Both the position numbers and the translations under genes were made by a program. The notes below the pieces were generated by a model that did not search any database, was not told the DNA's origin, and was given only the letters and a program-made list of their open reading frames with translations. From Streptomyces sp. NBC_00483 (GTDB taxonomy: Bacteria > Actinomycetota > Actinomycetes > Streptomycetales > Streptomycetaceae), in assembly GCF_036013745.1 (NCBI RefSeq), contig NZ_CP107880.1, forward strand, positions 7,316,001 through 7,380,000: 64,000 nucleotides of DNA. Reading direction: 5' to 3'. Shown here piece by piece: positions 41,701 to 49,731 of this stretch (within the stretch, counting starts at the first letter, position 1; each line of letters opens with the position of its first letter).

Positions 41701-41853
41701 GCCGTCCAGGGCCTCGGCCACCGGAACCGGTTCCCCCGGTGCGTGCCAGACGCTCATGCTCAGCGGTACCCGCGCCCCGTACTGCGCGGGCCGCACGAAT
41801 TGGCGCATCGCGCGGTCGAGTCGGCCTTCCACGAGGTGTCGGTCGTCGTGCAC
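38791..41853 (-). CDS. GH38 alpha-mannosidase
   Basis: A 1020-residue, probably cytoplasmic glycoside hydrolase that releases alpha-mannose. Zinc ligands lie in AGHAHIDSAWLWPL (H260, D262) and the nucleophile is D372 in WLPDSFGYTAAF. HQFHDILPGSSIAWV is another GH38 hallmark, and the C-terminal beta domains are complete. No signal peptide is seen. GTG 41853 with AAGGAG upstream is a clear start. A TGGT/ACCA dyad lies 108 bp upstream. Substrate oligosaccharides would need prior import; no sugar transporter is adjacent. Confidence 0.93.
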   Translation of the reverse strand: MHDDRHLVEGRLDRAMRQFVRPAQYGARVPLSMSVWHAPGEPVPVAEALDGTYEPFETGTAWGKPWSTSWFRLEGRVPEEWEGRHVEAVVDPGFSGQGPGFQAEGLLYDASGVPLKGIHPRNRHLTIAARAAGGEPVHLLLEAAANPTVLRDFEPTFLGDVLTAGDRPNYRFRSADLAVLDEEVWHLVLDVEVLSELMHELDADRARRHDILRALERMLDALDLHDVPGTAAAARTELAEVLSRPAHASAHRVSAAGHAHIDSAWLWPLRETVRKASRTFANVTALARDYPELVFACSQAQQYAWVKEHQPHIWERIKKAVADGNWSPVGSMWVESDANMPGGEALARQLVHGKRFFQDELGVETEEIWLPDSFGYTAAFPQLAKLAGAKWFLTQKLSWNQTNKMPHHTFWWEGIDGTRVFTHFPPVDTYNAQFHANELAHAERNFAEKGGASRSLVPFGWGDGGGGPTREMLEKARRLRSLEGSPRVDIEKPAAFFEAAHEEYGAKAPVWSGELYLEMHRATYTTQAKTKQGNRRSEHALREAELWCTAAALHDADYAYPYDALDRIWKTVLLHQFHDILPGSSIAWVHREARETYAQVLAELDDITTGAVHRLGGSAPSALNASPYPRSEVVAHDGQLTHVNVDGLGARSLTEAAGQTHGPGAHAAATRETDSIILANEHLTVTIDSDGLLTSVRDLRDGGRETLAPGSRGNLLQLHPDHPTQYDAWDLDAHYRNTRTDLTRAESVELVEEGPLRVSVRVTRHFGKSRITQEYRLAADSRRLDVVTDIDWQESEKVLKAAFPLDVHAERSSAEIQFGHVNRPTHANTGWDAARYEICAHRWLRVAEEGYGVALLNDSTYGHDVTRAAHDEGLGTTVRLTLLRAPHSPDPETDLGTHRFTYALLPGATTGDAVAEGLALNLPLRIAPAPAVTPLVAVDNPAVTVESVKLAEDRSGDVVVRLYESRGGRANATLTAAFPVAGADETDLLERPLHAADTSDAGLALSLRPFQILTLRLRPV

Positions 41854-41960
41854 GGCGTCTCCTTCGGTGCTCCTGCGGTGCTGTTCGCTGCTCGTACTGT
41901 GCCGGTCCCCGGCGGCGTCCCCACGCTTCCTTACCCGGCGCGGCGCCGGACACCCCGGCA

Positions 41961-41974
41961 ACTGGTGGACCAAT
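41961..41974. promoter_or_regulatory. Candidate GntR/HutC-type operator near mannosidase
   Basis: ACTGGTGGACCAAT reads on the minus strand as ATTGGT-CC-ACCAGT, two near-inverted half-sites. DasR sites have the related ACTGGT-N4-ACCAGT form, but here the spacer is two bases, so a different sugar-responsive GntR protein is more likely. It lies upstream of the mannosidase. Confidence 0.4.
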
Positions 41975-42143
41975 CAACAAGCGTGCCGATCAGGCAGCGG
42001 GGCATTCATCCCCGTGTACGCGTTCGAGAGCACGCCGAGCGGCAGGAGGCCGGAGCGAGGAAGGCATCGCGAGCCGCGTGTGGGCGGGGGCCATGAAACG
42101 GCAGATACGAGGAGGGGGCGCCCCAGTGGGTGACAGGGGCTCC

Positions 42144-42599
42144 ATGACGTACGAGAAGGGGGCCGCCGTGAGTACGGCGGATCGGGGGGACGGGCCGCCG
42201 AGGCAGCTCAAGCGCAAGCTCGGCAAGGCGGACCTGCGGGCCGTCCCGGAGGTGAGGCGCGCGCTGCGCGAACTCCTCCTGCACTGGGGAAGGCCCGGAA
42301 GATCGGAGGTGGCGGAGCTGCTGACCAGCGAACTCGTGACGAACGCGCTGGTGCACACGGACTGTGAGGCGGAACTCACGGCGACCGTGGGCTCGCGCTC
42401 CCTGCGGGTCGAGGTCCGCGACTTCGTCTCGCGCAGGCCCAAGCCACGCGTACCGCACGCCGACGACGGTACGCACGGAACCAATGGGCGCGGACTCATC
42501 CTGGTGCAGTCGCTCGCGGACGCCTGGGGCGTCGCGGCGCTCGGCCCGGGTGCCACGGGCAAGGTGGTCTGGTTCGAACTGGACGGCGGCGTCGTGTGA
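42144..42599 (+). CDS. RsbW-like ATP-binding regulatory protein
   Basis: About 151 residues of the anti-sigma-factor-like histidine-kinase-type ATPase family (HATPase_c_2). The N box is LLTSELVTNALVH and the glycine box is TNGRGLILVQSLADAWGV. Streptomyces encodes dozens of these. They may bind sigma factors or anti-anti-sigma partners; no partner gene is adjacent. ATG 42144 is chosen; an ATG at 42093 and a GTG at 42168 (with GAAGGGGG) are plausible alternatives, all before the conserved core. Confidence 0.85.
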   Translation: MTYEKGAAVSTADRGDGPPRQLKRKLGKADLRAVPEVRRALRELLLHWGRPGRSEVAELLTSELVTNALVHTDCEAELTATVGSRSLRVEVRDFVSRRPKPRVPHADDGTHGTNGRGLILVQSLADAWGVAALGPGATGKVVWFELDGGVV

Positions 42600-42629
42600 T
42601 CCCACGACGCCGCCGTACCACGGACGGGC

Positions 42630-43718
42630 TCAACCGAGCTGCTGCTCAAGGTCCTTGAGCTTCTGCTCCAGAGAGTCGAGCCGGGGCAGCGCCTGCGTAT
42701 CGTCCTCCGCCGTCAGATCGACGGTGACGGGCGCCTTCTGGTCACGGGACCTACGGATTCCCTTGACGGCCTGGAGGGAGGGGCGGGCGCGCAGCGGAAG
42801 CTGTTCCGGTGCGGGCGCCGCCTGCGGTAGTTCCGACTGCGGGGCCGCCCCCGATATGGCGGACTCCGGGCCGGGTTGTCCGGAGCTGCCGGCCTCCACC
42901 TGCCGGGGGTCGCGGGCGCCGAAACCCCGGCTCAGCGCCTTCAGTTGGGCACGCTCCAGCTTCTGGTGCTCGCGCTGGCGCATCCGGTTCTGCGTCTTCT
43001 CCCGCTTGTCCTCGCGCACCTCGTCCACGGCCTCGTCGAGGGTCCGCACATTCTCCAGGAGCATCAACGACCAGGCGCTGTACGTCTCCAGGGGCGCGCG
43101 CAGCCAGCGCACGATCCGGATCTGCGGCAACGGCCTCGGCACCAGGCCCTGTTCGCGCAGCGCCGCGCGGCGCGTCTGCTTCAGGGCACGGTCGAAGAGG
43201 ACGGCGGCCGAGAGGGACATCCCCGCGAAGAAGTGCGGGGCGCCCGCGTGGCCCAGGCCCCTCGGCGCGTGCACCCAGTTGAACCAGGCGGCGGCGCCGG
43301 CGAACGTCCACACGAGTATCCGGGAGCCGAGCGCGGCGTCGCCGTGGCTGGCCTCGCGCACCGCGAGCACCGAGCAGAACATCGCGGCGCCGTCGAGCCC
43401 GAAGGGGACGAGGTACTCCCAGCCCCCGGACAGGTTCAGGTTCTGCTTGCCGAATCCGACCAGGCCGTGGAAGGAGAGGGCGGCGGCGACGGCGGCGCAG
43501 CAGAACAGCAGCACGTACGAGGCGGTGCCGTAGACGGCCTCCTTGCGCCTGCGGCGCTCCTCGGTGCGTTCCCACGAATCGTCGGAGAACATCCCCGCGT
43601 CCTTCTTGGCGCCCCCGGCGCGCCTGCCGCGCGCGAGCACTGCGACCGCCGCCAGCATGCCCAGGAGCAGTACGGCGCCCGGAAGCAGCCAGTCCAGCGA
43701 TATGTCGGTCAGTCTCAT
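42630..43718 (-). CDS. DUF2637 membrane protein
   Basis: A 362-residue protein. The N-terminus has a transmembrane helix (WLLPGAVLLLGMLAAVAVLA), then three or four more typical of DUF2637: YVLLFCCAAVAAALSFHGLV, LVPFGLDGAAMFCSVLAVRE and ILVWTFAGAAAWFNWVHAP. The C-terminal 170 residues are charged and disordered, ending in a short coiled coil (DSLEQKLKDLEQQLG). DUF2637 proteins occur on actinomycete chromosomes and conjugative elements, but no conjugation gene is nearby. It starts at ATG 43718. Upstream are three TCGAAC/GTTCGA half-sites at 43846-43897. Confidence 0.82.
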   Translation of the reverse strand: MRLTDISLDWLLPGAVLLLGMLAAVAVLARGRRAGGAKKDAGMFSDDSWERTEERRRRKEAVYGTASYVLLFCCAAVAAALSFHGLVGFGKQNLNLSGGWEYLVPFGLDGAAMFCSVLAVREASHGDAALGSRILVWTFAGAAAWFNWVHAPRGLGHAGAPHFFAGMSLSAAVLFDRALKQTRRAALREQGLVPRPLPQIRIVRWLRAPLETYSAWSLMLLENVRTLDEAVDEVREDKREKTQNRMRQREHQKLERAQLKALSRGFGARDPRQVEAGSSGQPGPESAISGAAPQSELPQAAPAPEQLPLRARPSLQAVKGIRRSRDQKAPVTVDLTAEDDTQALPRLDSLEQKLKDLEQQLG

Positions 43719-43845
43719 CAAGGGTCCCTTGCATCGCGATAGGGCGGAACGGCGCCATATTGGCCCAGTCGCCCGACCCCGCAGGGGGTTTCGGGGCAAG
43801 AGAACGCCATTGGTGTGCAAGGGGGCGCGTAAAGCGGTCGTACGC

Positions 43846-43897
43846 TCGAACTCCCGCCGGGAAAACGGCAGTTGAGTTCGAATTACGTCACTCGAAC
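43846..43897. promoter_or_regulatory. TCGAAC/GTTCGA half-site cluster
   Basis: TCGAACTC (43846-43853) faces GAGTTCGA (43874-43881) as a perfect 8 bp dyad, with a further TCGAAC at 43892-43897. It lies between the FhuF stop and the DUF2637 start on the minus strand, so it may be an operator for DUF2637 or a terminator for fhuF. Confidence 0.4.
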
Positions 43898-43904
43898 GGG
43901 TGGT

Positions 43905-44759
43905 TCAGGCTGCCGCGGCTGCGGTGAGCCTGCCGACCCGGTCCGCGTCACAGGTACGCGGGCACGTCACACAGGTGTCCTGCGGGCGCAGCGTGTAGAA
44001 CATGCAGCAGCTCGCGCGGTCGCGGGTGGGCAGCAACTCCCCGTCGGGGCCCGTCAGTTCGCGGAACGCGGCCTTCCCGACGTACGGCTTCGTGGCGCCG
44101 GGGAGCAGCGCCTCCAGGTCGGCCATGGCGCGCCGCTCCTCGCCGAGGAGGTGGCCGACGTACCAGAGGGACTCGACGATCTCGTCCGTCGCCATGCCCC
44201 ACAAGGCGCGCGGGCCGCGCCGCATCCGCGGTCCGAAGCCGGCGAGCACGGGCTGAAGGTGCTCGGCGACGGCCGCGCGGACCTCGGCGCGCAGCGCCTC
44301 CTCGTCCGGGACGACGCGGGCGCCGGGCAGCTTCGCCGCCGGGTCGTCGGGGAGGCAGGCGAACTCGGTCACGTGGACGGCGAGCCGGCCGAGCGTGCGC
44401 TGGAAGGCGACCTCGGAGGCCGGGAAGCGGGGCACGCGGCGGTGCAGGAACCAGGGGAGGGTGATGAGCAGGCAGGCGGGCCAGGCGTAGCGGTGCAGGC
44501 CGAAGCTCGCGATCACGTCGGGGCGGGCGCCGGTGCCGTAGTCCTTGAGTACCTGTGCGTTGTCCCACGCGAGGAAGGCGTCGAGCGCGGCGCCGCCCTC
44601 GGCGAGCCGCTCGGTGTGCACCCAGCCCGCCCCCTCGGGCAGCGCCTGACCAGCGGGTACCTCGGTGACGCCCAGGCCCGGGAACACCTCGGTGAGGCGG
44701 GCGTACGCGGCCGAGACCGCGCTGGGAGGCGCGCCGAGCGCCGACGTGGTGAGGGGCAT
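43905..44759 (-). CDS. FhuF-like siderophore-iron reductase
   Basis: A 284-residue protein with the C-terminal CC-x10-CxxC pattern (C251, C252, C263, C266 in SCCMFYTLRPQ and TCVTCPRTC) that ligates the unusual 2Fe-2S cluster of FhuF. Family members reduce ferric siderophores in the cytosol to release Fe(II). A further Cys (C270) sits just outside the motif. ATG 44759 is used although the ribosome binding site is weak. An iron box lies 28-46 bp upstream, so repression by DmdR/IdeR when iron is sufficient is expected. Confidence 0.9.
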   Translation of the reverse strand: MPLTTSALGAPPSAVSAAYARLTEVFPGLGVTEVPAGQALPEGAGWVHTERLAEGGAALDAFLAWDNAQVLKDYGTGARPDVIASFGLHRYAWPACLLITLPWFLHRRVPRFPASEVAFQRTLGRLAVHVTEFACLPDDPAAKLPGARVVPDEEALRAEVRAAVAEHLQPVLAGFGPRMRRGPRALWGMATDEIVESLWYVGHLLGEERRAMADLEALLPGATKPYVGKAAFRELTGPDGELLPTRDRASCCMFYTLRPQDTCVTCPRTCDADRVGRLTAAAAA

Positions 44760-44786
44760 GAGGGGGCCACCGATTCCTGATCGTTT

Positions 44787-44805
44787 ACAGGTAAGCCTTA
44801 CCTTA
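44787..44805. promoter_or_regulatory. Iron box (IdeR/DmdR operator)
   Basis: ACAGGTAAGCCTTACCTTA fits the 19 bp actinomycete consensus TWAGGTWAGSCTWACCTWA at all but about two or three end positions, with the AGGTAAGCCTTACCT core intact as a dyad. It lies directly upstream of the fhuF-like gene and also about 90 bp before the divergent GntR gene. Confidence 0.85.
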
Positions 44806-44896
44806 CCCGACCGGGGTGGGGTTTGAACTGTCGGCAAGGCCCTCTATCGTTCGTCGTTGAGCTTCGGACAAACGGCAAGGAACGGCGGCGAAGGGG

Positions 44897-45679
44897 ATGA
44901 CCGGGGTGGAGCGGACGAGACCACGCGCGGCACGCGACTCCTCCATGGGAGTGCCGGAGCAGCGGTCGATGCCGGCCTGGGCGCCGCGACCCTCCGTGCC
45001 CGTATCCGCGCCGGCCTCCGTCCCCGAGCAGAGCCGCGGTGACCACACCCACAGCGAGCCGCCCGCACCCGGGCTCGTGGCGCGCGGAGTGGTCGAGCGG
45101 ACGTCCGTGCGCGGCCAGGTGCTCGACGCGCTGCGGGCCGCGCTGGTCTCCGGCGACCTCGCGCCCGGCGAGGTCTACTCGGGGCCGGCCCTGGGTGAGC
45201 GCTTCGGGGTCTCGGCGACGCCGGTGCGCGAGGCGATGCAGCAGTTGGCGCGGGAGGGTGCGGTCGAGGTCGTGCCCAACCGGGGGTTCCGGGTGACCCG
45301 GCGCTCGGACCGCGAGCTGGCGGAGCTCGCGGAGGTGCGGGCGCTCGTCGAGGTGCCGGTGGTGACGCGTCTCGCGCGCACGGTGGCGCCCGCGCGGTGG
45401 GCCGAGCTGCGACCGCTGGTCCGTGCGACGGCGGTGGCCGCCGCGATGGGGGACCGGGCGGGGTATGCGGAGGCGGATCGCGCCTTCCACCGGGCCGTTC
45501 TCGCGTTCGCGGGCAACGACCAGGTGATCCGGGTCGCGGACGATCTGCATCGGCAGGTGGGGTGGGCCGCGGCCGACCTCGCCGTTGACGCGCGGCAGCA
45601 TGGCGCGTTGCTGGATGCGTTGGAGGCGCAGGACTGCGGTGCGGTGACCTTGTTGGTGCGGGAGCACGTCGGCGGGTAG
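44897..45679 (+). CDS. GntR-family (FCD domain) regulator
   Basis: A 260-residue regulator. The first 65 residues are a Pro/Ser/Arg-rich extension with no structure. The winged helix follows (VRGQVLDALRAALVSGDLAP, then FGVSATPVREAMQQLAREGA) and the FCD ligand-binding domain occupies about 140-255. ATG 44897 is provisional; ATGs at 44945 and 44969 would shorten the extension without loss. It diverges from the iron-box-controlled fhuF and ends at a dispersed repeat (copy B). The effector is unknown. Confidence 0.85.
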   Translation: MTGVERTRPRAARDSSMGVPEQRSMPAWAPRPSVPVSAPASVPEQSRGDHTHSEPPAPGLVARGVVERTSVRGQVLDALRAALVSGDLAPGEVYSGPALGERFGVSATPVREAMQQLAREGAVEVVPNRGFRVTRRSDRELAELAEVRALVEVPVVTRLARTVAPARWAELRPLVRATAVAAAMGDRAGYAEADRAFHRAVLAFAGNDQVIRVADDLHRQVGWAAADLAVDARQHGALLDALEAQDCGAVTLLVREHVGG

Positions 45680-45701
45680 AAGCCGACCGTGCCTACGCCG
45701 C

Positions 45702-45748
45702 GGGGCTCTGCCCCGGGCCCCGCTGGCTCTCGTCCCAAGGCGGGGCTT
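45702..45748. repeat. Dispersed intergenic repeat, copy B
   Basis: A 47 bp block begins GGGGCTCTGCCCCGG, then has GCCCCGC, CTCGTCCCA and ends GCGGGGCTT, matching copy A at 23876-23921. The start folds as a small hairpin (GGGGC/GCCCC) and may also end GntR transcription. Confidence 0.7.
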
Positions 45749-45774
45749 AACATGCTCAGCCCGCACCGAAGGCT

Positions 45775-46551
45775 TCAGGCCGCGGCGGGCAACACCCCCG
45801 CCAACCAGGTGGGTACACCGTCCAGCAACCGGAACAACCGACCCGCCTCCGCGCGCAACCGCGCCTTCGTGTCCGGTTCCGGTTCGGCCTCCGCCAGGGA
45901 CGCGAGGGCCGGGGCCGTGCCCACCAGGTAGCCGAGTTCCTCACGGATGCGCAGGGACTCCGTGAAGCCGTGCCGCGCCTCCGCCAACTCGCCCTCCCGT
46001 AGGGCGAGTCCGGCGAGGTGGCGCCAGGTGAAGGAGAGCAGGAGCGCGTCGCCGTGGGCCGTCGCGCCCGCGTGGGCCCTGCGGTACGCCGACCGGGCCG
46101 CCTGCGGCGAGTCCGCCAGGTTCTCCGACATCAGGCCGCGCCGGAAGTCGAGCAGCGCGCGGCCTGCCGCACCCGGAGCGATGAGCGCCGCTGCCCTGCC
46201 GAACGCCGAGCGCGCCTCGTCGGACCGGTCCTGCGTCTTCAACAGCGTGGCCTCGTACGCGAGTTGACCCCGCTCGCACGCCGCCGCGCCCCGTTCCTCG
46301 TCCGTGTGGGCCAGCGCCTCCGCCGCACGCAACGCGTCCTCCGCGTCCGCCCACCCCTGCTCCGTGTACAGGCACCGTTCCACCAGCAGCGCCGCCCGTT
46401 GCAGGGCCGCCCCCGCGTCCGCCGCCGCGTGATGGTCGAGGAGTGCCGCGGCGTCGGTCCAGCAGCCGCGCGAACGCAACCGCCATACCGCGGTCTGGAG
46501 TGGATCGTCCGCTGTGTTCGTTCCGGTACCAGACATGGCGGTAGACGCCAC
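45775..46551 (-). CDS. TPR-like helical protein
   Basis: A 258-residue all-helical protein rich in Ala, Leu and Arg. Repeats such as ALQRAALLVERCLYTEQGWA, AACERGQLAYEATLLKTQDR and ALREGELAEARHGFTESLRI have the tetratricopeptide spacing, with roughly five or six helix pairs. It has no signal peptide or catalytic motif. GTG 46551 has GGGAGG upstream; an ATG five codons later is possible. It lies downstream of pucR on the same strand with a 159 bp gap. The function is not recognised; protein-protein interaction is likely. Confidence 0.72.
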   Translation of the reverse strand: MASTAMSGTGTNTADDPLQTAVWRLRSRGCWTDAAALLDHHAAADAGAALQRAALLVERCLYTEQGWADAEDALRAAEALAHTDEERGAAACERGQLAYEATLLKTQDRSDEARSAFGRAAALIAPGAAGRALLDFRRGLMSENLADSPQAARSAYRRAHAGATAHGDALLLSFTWRHLAGLALREGELAEARHGFTESLRIREELGYLVGTAPALASLAEAEPEPDTKARLRAEAGRLFRLLDGVPTWLAGVLPAAA

Positions 46552-46710
46552 ATTGCCCTCCCGAGCACGCCATCGAGCCGAGTTGCCGTGGGCATCTCAG
46601 CACGGATCAAGGCGCCCGGCCAAGGGGGTGGGTGAAAGATTTCACAAAGGGATGGGGTTCCCAAGCGCTCCCAAGATCGCTAAGGGGATGCGCGTGGGCT
46701 TGATGGGACG

Positions 46711-48414
46711 TCAGCTCATCCGCAACGCCAGGAAGAAGTCCAACTTGTCCTCCAGGCGCGACAGATCACGACCCGTCAGCTGCTCGATGCGGCCCACCCG
46801 GTACCGCAACGTGTTCACGTGCAGGTGCAGCCGGGACGCGCAGCGGGTCCACGAGCCGTCGCAGTCGAGGAACGCCTCCAGCGTCGCGATCAGCTCGGCG
46901 CGGTGCTTGTGGTCGTAGTCACGAAGGGGGTCGAGCAGCCGGGCCGTGAACGCGCGGCGTACGTCGTCCGGGACGAAGGGCAGCAGCAGGACGTGGGACG
47001 CCAGCTCCTGGTGGCCCGCCGCGCACACCACGCCCGTGCGGGCGGCCGCCACGCGCCGTGCGTGCCGCGCCTCCTCCAGGGCGCCGCGCAGCCCCTCCGC
47101 GGAGTGCACCGCGGCGCTCACGCCGATCGACAGGCGCCCCTGGTCGGCGAGCCCGGCCGCGAGGGGTTCACGTACGGCGGTCAGCAGCGTGTCCGCGAGC
47201 AGGCCCTGCTCCGAGCCGTCGTGCTCCGCGGCCACGGCGGGCAGCGGCACCAGGGCGATCGCCTCGTCCCCGCTGTGCGCCACGGCGATCCGGTCGGACG
47301 GCTCGGCGGCGTCGGGGCGCGCCCCGGCCTCCGGGGCGATGAGGATCTCCTCCAGGAGCGACTGGGCCACGGCCCCGCCCCCGGCCTTCTCGCCCTGCTG
47401 GTCCGCCCACTCCACGCGCGCCACGACGACCTGCCAGTGCGGGGCCGCGCCGAGCCCCGGCAGCAGCACGGGCGCCGCGACGCGCAGGCGCGCCGCGATC
47501 TCCGCGGGGGCCGCGCCCGCCTGCACCAGCTCAAGGACCTCCTGCGCGAGCCTGCGCCGCACCGTGCGCGCCGCGTCCCGGCGCTCGCGCTCCACCGAGA
47601 TCAGCTGCGTGACGCCCTGAAGCAGGTCGAGCCGCTCCTCCGGCCAGTCGCCCGCGTCCGCCTCGACGGCGAGCAGCCAGTCCGCGAGGACGCTCGCCCG
47701 CGCGTCGGCGGAGGGCGCGGCGGCCGGCCCGTCCTTCGGCGCCGAGCGGATCGGGAACAGCGAGTACGTGACCCCCTCGACCGTCACCCGGTGCGGGCTG
47801 CGCCGCCCGGTGCGCAGGGCCGCCAGGTGCTCGGCCGCCAGCCGGGTGCGGATCTCCGCGGGCAGCGCGGGCCCGGCCGCCGACGAGCCCGCTATCGCGC
47901 GCCCCGTCGGGGAGAGCACCCAGGCCCGCAGGTCCAGGTCGCTGCCGAGCAGGTCGAGGACGACGTCGGGGCCGCCGCCCGCGGGCCCCGAGGTCATCAG
48001 GCGCCGGTGCCGGTCGACGACCGCCGCGAGGTCCCCGGCGCGCTCGCCCGAGACCTGACGCACGACGTGCTCGGTGATCGTCCCGAACGCCACGGACTGG
48101 GCCACCGAGAACAGCGGCACGCGGTGCCGGGTGCAGGCCTCGACGAAGTCCTCGGGGACGTAGCCGAACTCGGCGGTGCCCGCCGCGACGGCCGCGACGC
48201 CCGCCGCGGCCATCAGCCGGGCGAAGGGCTCGGAATCGGCCGGTTCCCGGTGCCAGGCCAGGCCCGTGAGGACCAGCTCGCCGCCGGACAGGTAGCGGCT
48301 GGGGTCCCGCAGGTCCGTGGTCATCACGCCGCGGACGGTGCGGTCGAGCTCATCCTCGCCGCCGAGGAGGCTGAGGCCCAGCGCGTCCGTGTCCAGCAAT
48401 GCGCGCAGCCGCAT
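46711..48414 (-). CDS. pucR: PucR-family purine catabolism regulator
   Basis: A 567-residue regulator. The N-terminal PucR sensor domain (about 1-130) begins MRLRALLDTDALGLSLLGGE. A GGDEF-like/CdaR linker region fills the middle (APHWQVVVARVEWADQQGEK, LSIGVSAAVHSAEGLRGALE). The C-terminal helix-turn-helix (HLHVNTLRYRVGRIEQLTG, about 525-560) binds DNA. It diverges from the xanthine dehydrogenase operon, the gene order expected for control of purine use, although this assignment of the effector rests on family and context. Confidence 0.9.
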   Translation of the reverse strand: MRLRALLDTDALGLSLLGGEDELDRTVRGVMTTDLRDPSRYLSGGELVLTGLAWHREPADSEPFARLMAAAGVAAVAAGTAEFGYVPEDFVEACTRHRVPLFSVAQSVAFGTITEHVVRQVSGERAGDLAAVVDRHRRLMTSGPAGGGPDVVLDLLGSDLDLRAWVLSPTGRAIAGSSAAGPALPAEIRTRLAAEHLAALRTGRRSPHRVTVEGVTYSLFPIRSAPKDGPAAAPSADARASVLADWLLAVEADAGDWPEERLDLLQGVTQLISVERERRDAARTVRRRLAQEVLELVQAGAAPAEIAARLRVAAPVLLPGLGAAPHWQVVVARVEWADQQGEKAGGGAVAQSLLEEILIAPEAGARPDAAEPSDRIAVAHSGDEAIALVPLPAVAAEHDGSEQGLLADTLLTAVREPLAAGLADQGRLSIGVSAAVHSAEGLRGALEEARHARRVAAARTGVVCAAGHQELASHVLLLPFVPDDVRRAFTARLLDPLRDYDHKHRAELIATLEAFLDCDGSWTRCASRLHLHVNTLRYRVGRIEQLTGRDLSRLEDKLDFFLALRMS

Positions 48415-48828
48415 GTGTTCGTCGCCGCCGATCTGTCTTGAAGTCGTACCGGAGTGGAACCCACGGACCGCTGCCCAGGGTGTCCCGGGGAGCTGTGTTC
48501 GTAGTTTCCAGAAGAAAACGGTGAGGTTACTGATGCCACCCGTTCATACGAATCTACAAGACACCCCCGTGGGCCAGCCAACGCGTTCATGTTTTCCGTG
48601 ACTGACACTGCCGGAGCACAGGCGGTGTACTGGCTTCACTCCGCGTGAACAGCACCTGGAACTGAACAGAACGAGCCCCTGTGATCCTCCCGCCCGTCGC
48701 CCACCACCGCCCTTGCACGGAGCGCGTCGCGCACCCCTCCTCTTCGGCTCGATCGCATCGCCCCCACGACGCACGAACCACGCACGATCCCTGCCCGATC
48801 CACGAACCTCACGGAGAAGAGAGCCGTT
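48415..48828. other. pucR-xdh divergent regulatory region
   Basis: 414 bases without a recognised gene. A perfect dyad TTCAC-TCCGC-GTGAA (48635-48649) lies about midway and is the best operator candidate. On the minus strand TTGGCC and TAGATT (about 48551-48578) could be a weak pucR promoter with a short spacer. A loose Shine-Dalgarno (GGAGAAGAGAG) precedes the xdh ATG at 48829. Confidence 0.55.
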
Positions 48829-49731
48829 ATGGACTTCCTTCGCCCCGGCAGCTGGGAGGAGGCGCTCGCCGCGAAGGCCGAGCACCCCACAGCCGTGCCG
48901 ATCGCAGGCGGCACCGATGTCATGGTCGAGATCAACTTCGACCACCGCCGCCCCGAGTACCTGCTCGACCTCAACCGCATCGGTGAGCTGAACGAGTGGG
49001 AGGTGGGCGGGGGGCCTCAGAGCGACACCGTCCGGCTCGGCGCCTCCGTCCCGTACACCAAGATCATGGAGCACCTGCGCGGTGAGCTGCCGGGTCTCGC
49101 CCTCGCCTCGCACACCGTCGCCTCGCCGCAGATCCGCAACCGCGGCGGCGTCGGCGGCAACCTCGGCACCGCGTCGCCGGCCGGTGACGCCCACCCGGCG
49201 CTGCTCGCCTCCGGCGCCGAGGTCGAGGTGGAGTCGGTGCGCGGCTCGCGGCGCATCCCGATCGACGAGTTCTACACGGGGGTCAAGCGCAACGCCCTCG
49301 CCGAGGACGAGCTGATCCGCGCCGTGCACATCAAGAAGGCCGAAGGGCCCCAGCAGTTCTCCAAGGTCGGCACGCGCAACGCGATGGTCATCGCGGTGTG
49401 CGCCTTCGGCCTCGCCCTGCACCCGGAGACCCGGACCGTGCGCACCGGCATCGGCTCGGCGGCACCCACTCCGGTCCGTGCCAAGGCGGCCGAGGAATTC
49501 CTCAACTCCGCTTTGGAAGAAGGCGGGTTCTGGGACAACGGCAAGATCATCACCCCGTCGGTCGCCAAGCAGTTCGCCACGCTCTGCTCCGGCGCCTGCA
49601 ACCCGATCGACGACGTGCGGGGCACTGCCTCGTACCGCCGTCACGCGGTCGGCGTCATGGCACGCCGCACGCTGACCTGGGCCTGGGAGTCGTACCGCGG
49701 CTCGGGCGTTCGCACGGAGGGAGCCGCGTAA
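48829..49731 (+). CDS. Xanthine dehydrogenase FAD-binding subunit
   Basis: A 300-residue subunit that passes electrons from the iron-sulfur clusters to NAD+. FAD-binding segments are VPIAGGTDVMVEINF and PQIRNRGGVGGNLGTASPAG. The CO-dehydrogenase flavoprotein C-terminal domain follows from about 190. GAGAAGAGAG is just upstream of the ATG. It is the first gene of a three-subunit operon with 1 bp overlap to the next (TAATG). Confidence 0.94.
   Translation: MDFLRPGSWEEALAAKAEHPTAVPIAGGTDVMVEINFDHRRPEYLLDLNRIGELNEWEVGGGPQSDTVRLGASVPYTKIMEHLRGELPGLALASHTVASPQIRNRGGVGGNLGTASPAGDAHPALLASGAEVEVESVRGSRRIPIDEFYTGVKRNALAEDELIRAVHIKKAEGPQQFSKVGTRNAMVIAVCAFGLALHPETRTVRTGIGSAAPTPVRAKAAEEFLNSALEEGGFWDNGKIITPSVAKQFATLCSGACNPIDDVRGTASYRRHAVGVMARRTLTWAWESYRGSGVRTEGAA

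Noticed and set aside
41961..41974. Calling the mannosidase dyad a DasR site
   Set aside because: The spacer is 2 bp rather than 4 and the centre differs, so it is reported only as a GntR-like dyad.
42630..43718. DUF2637 gene as a sign of an integrated conjugative element
   Set aside because: No integrase, FtsK-like transfer gene, replication gene or attachment repeat is present nearby.
46664..46673. AGCGCTCCCA, half of a CebR box upstream of the TPR-like gene
   Set aside because: Only one half matches; the left half reads CCCA instead of TGGG. With no sugar gene nearby, chance is likely.
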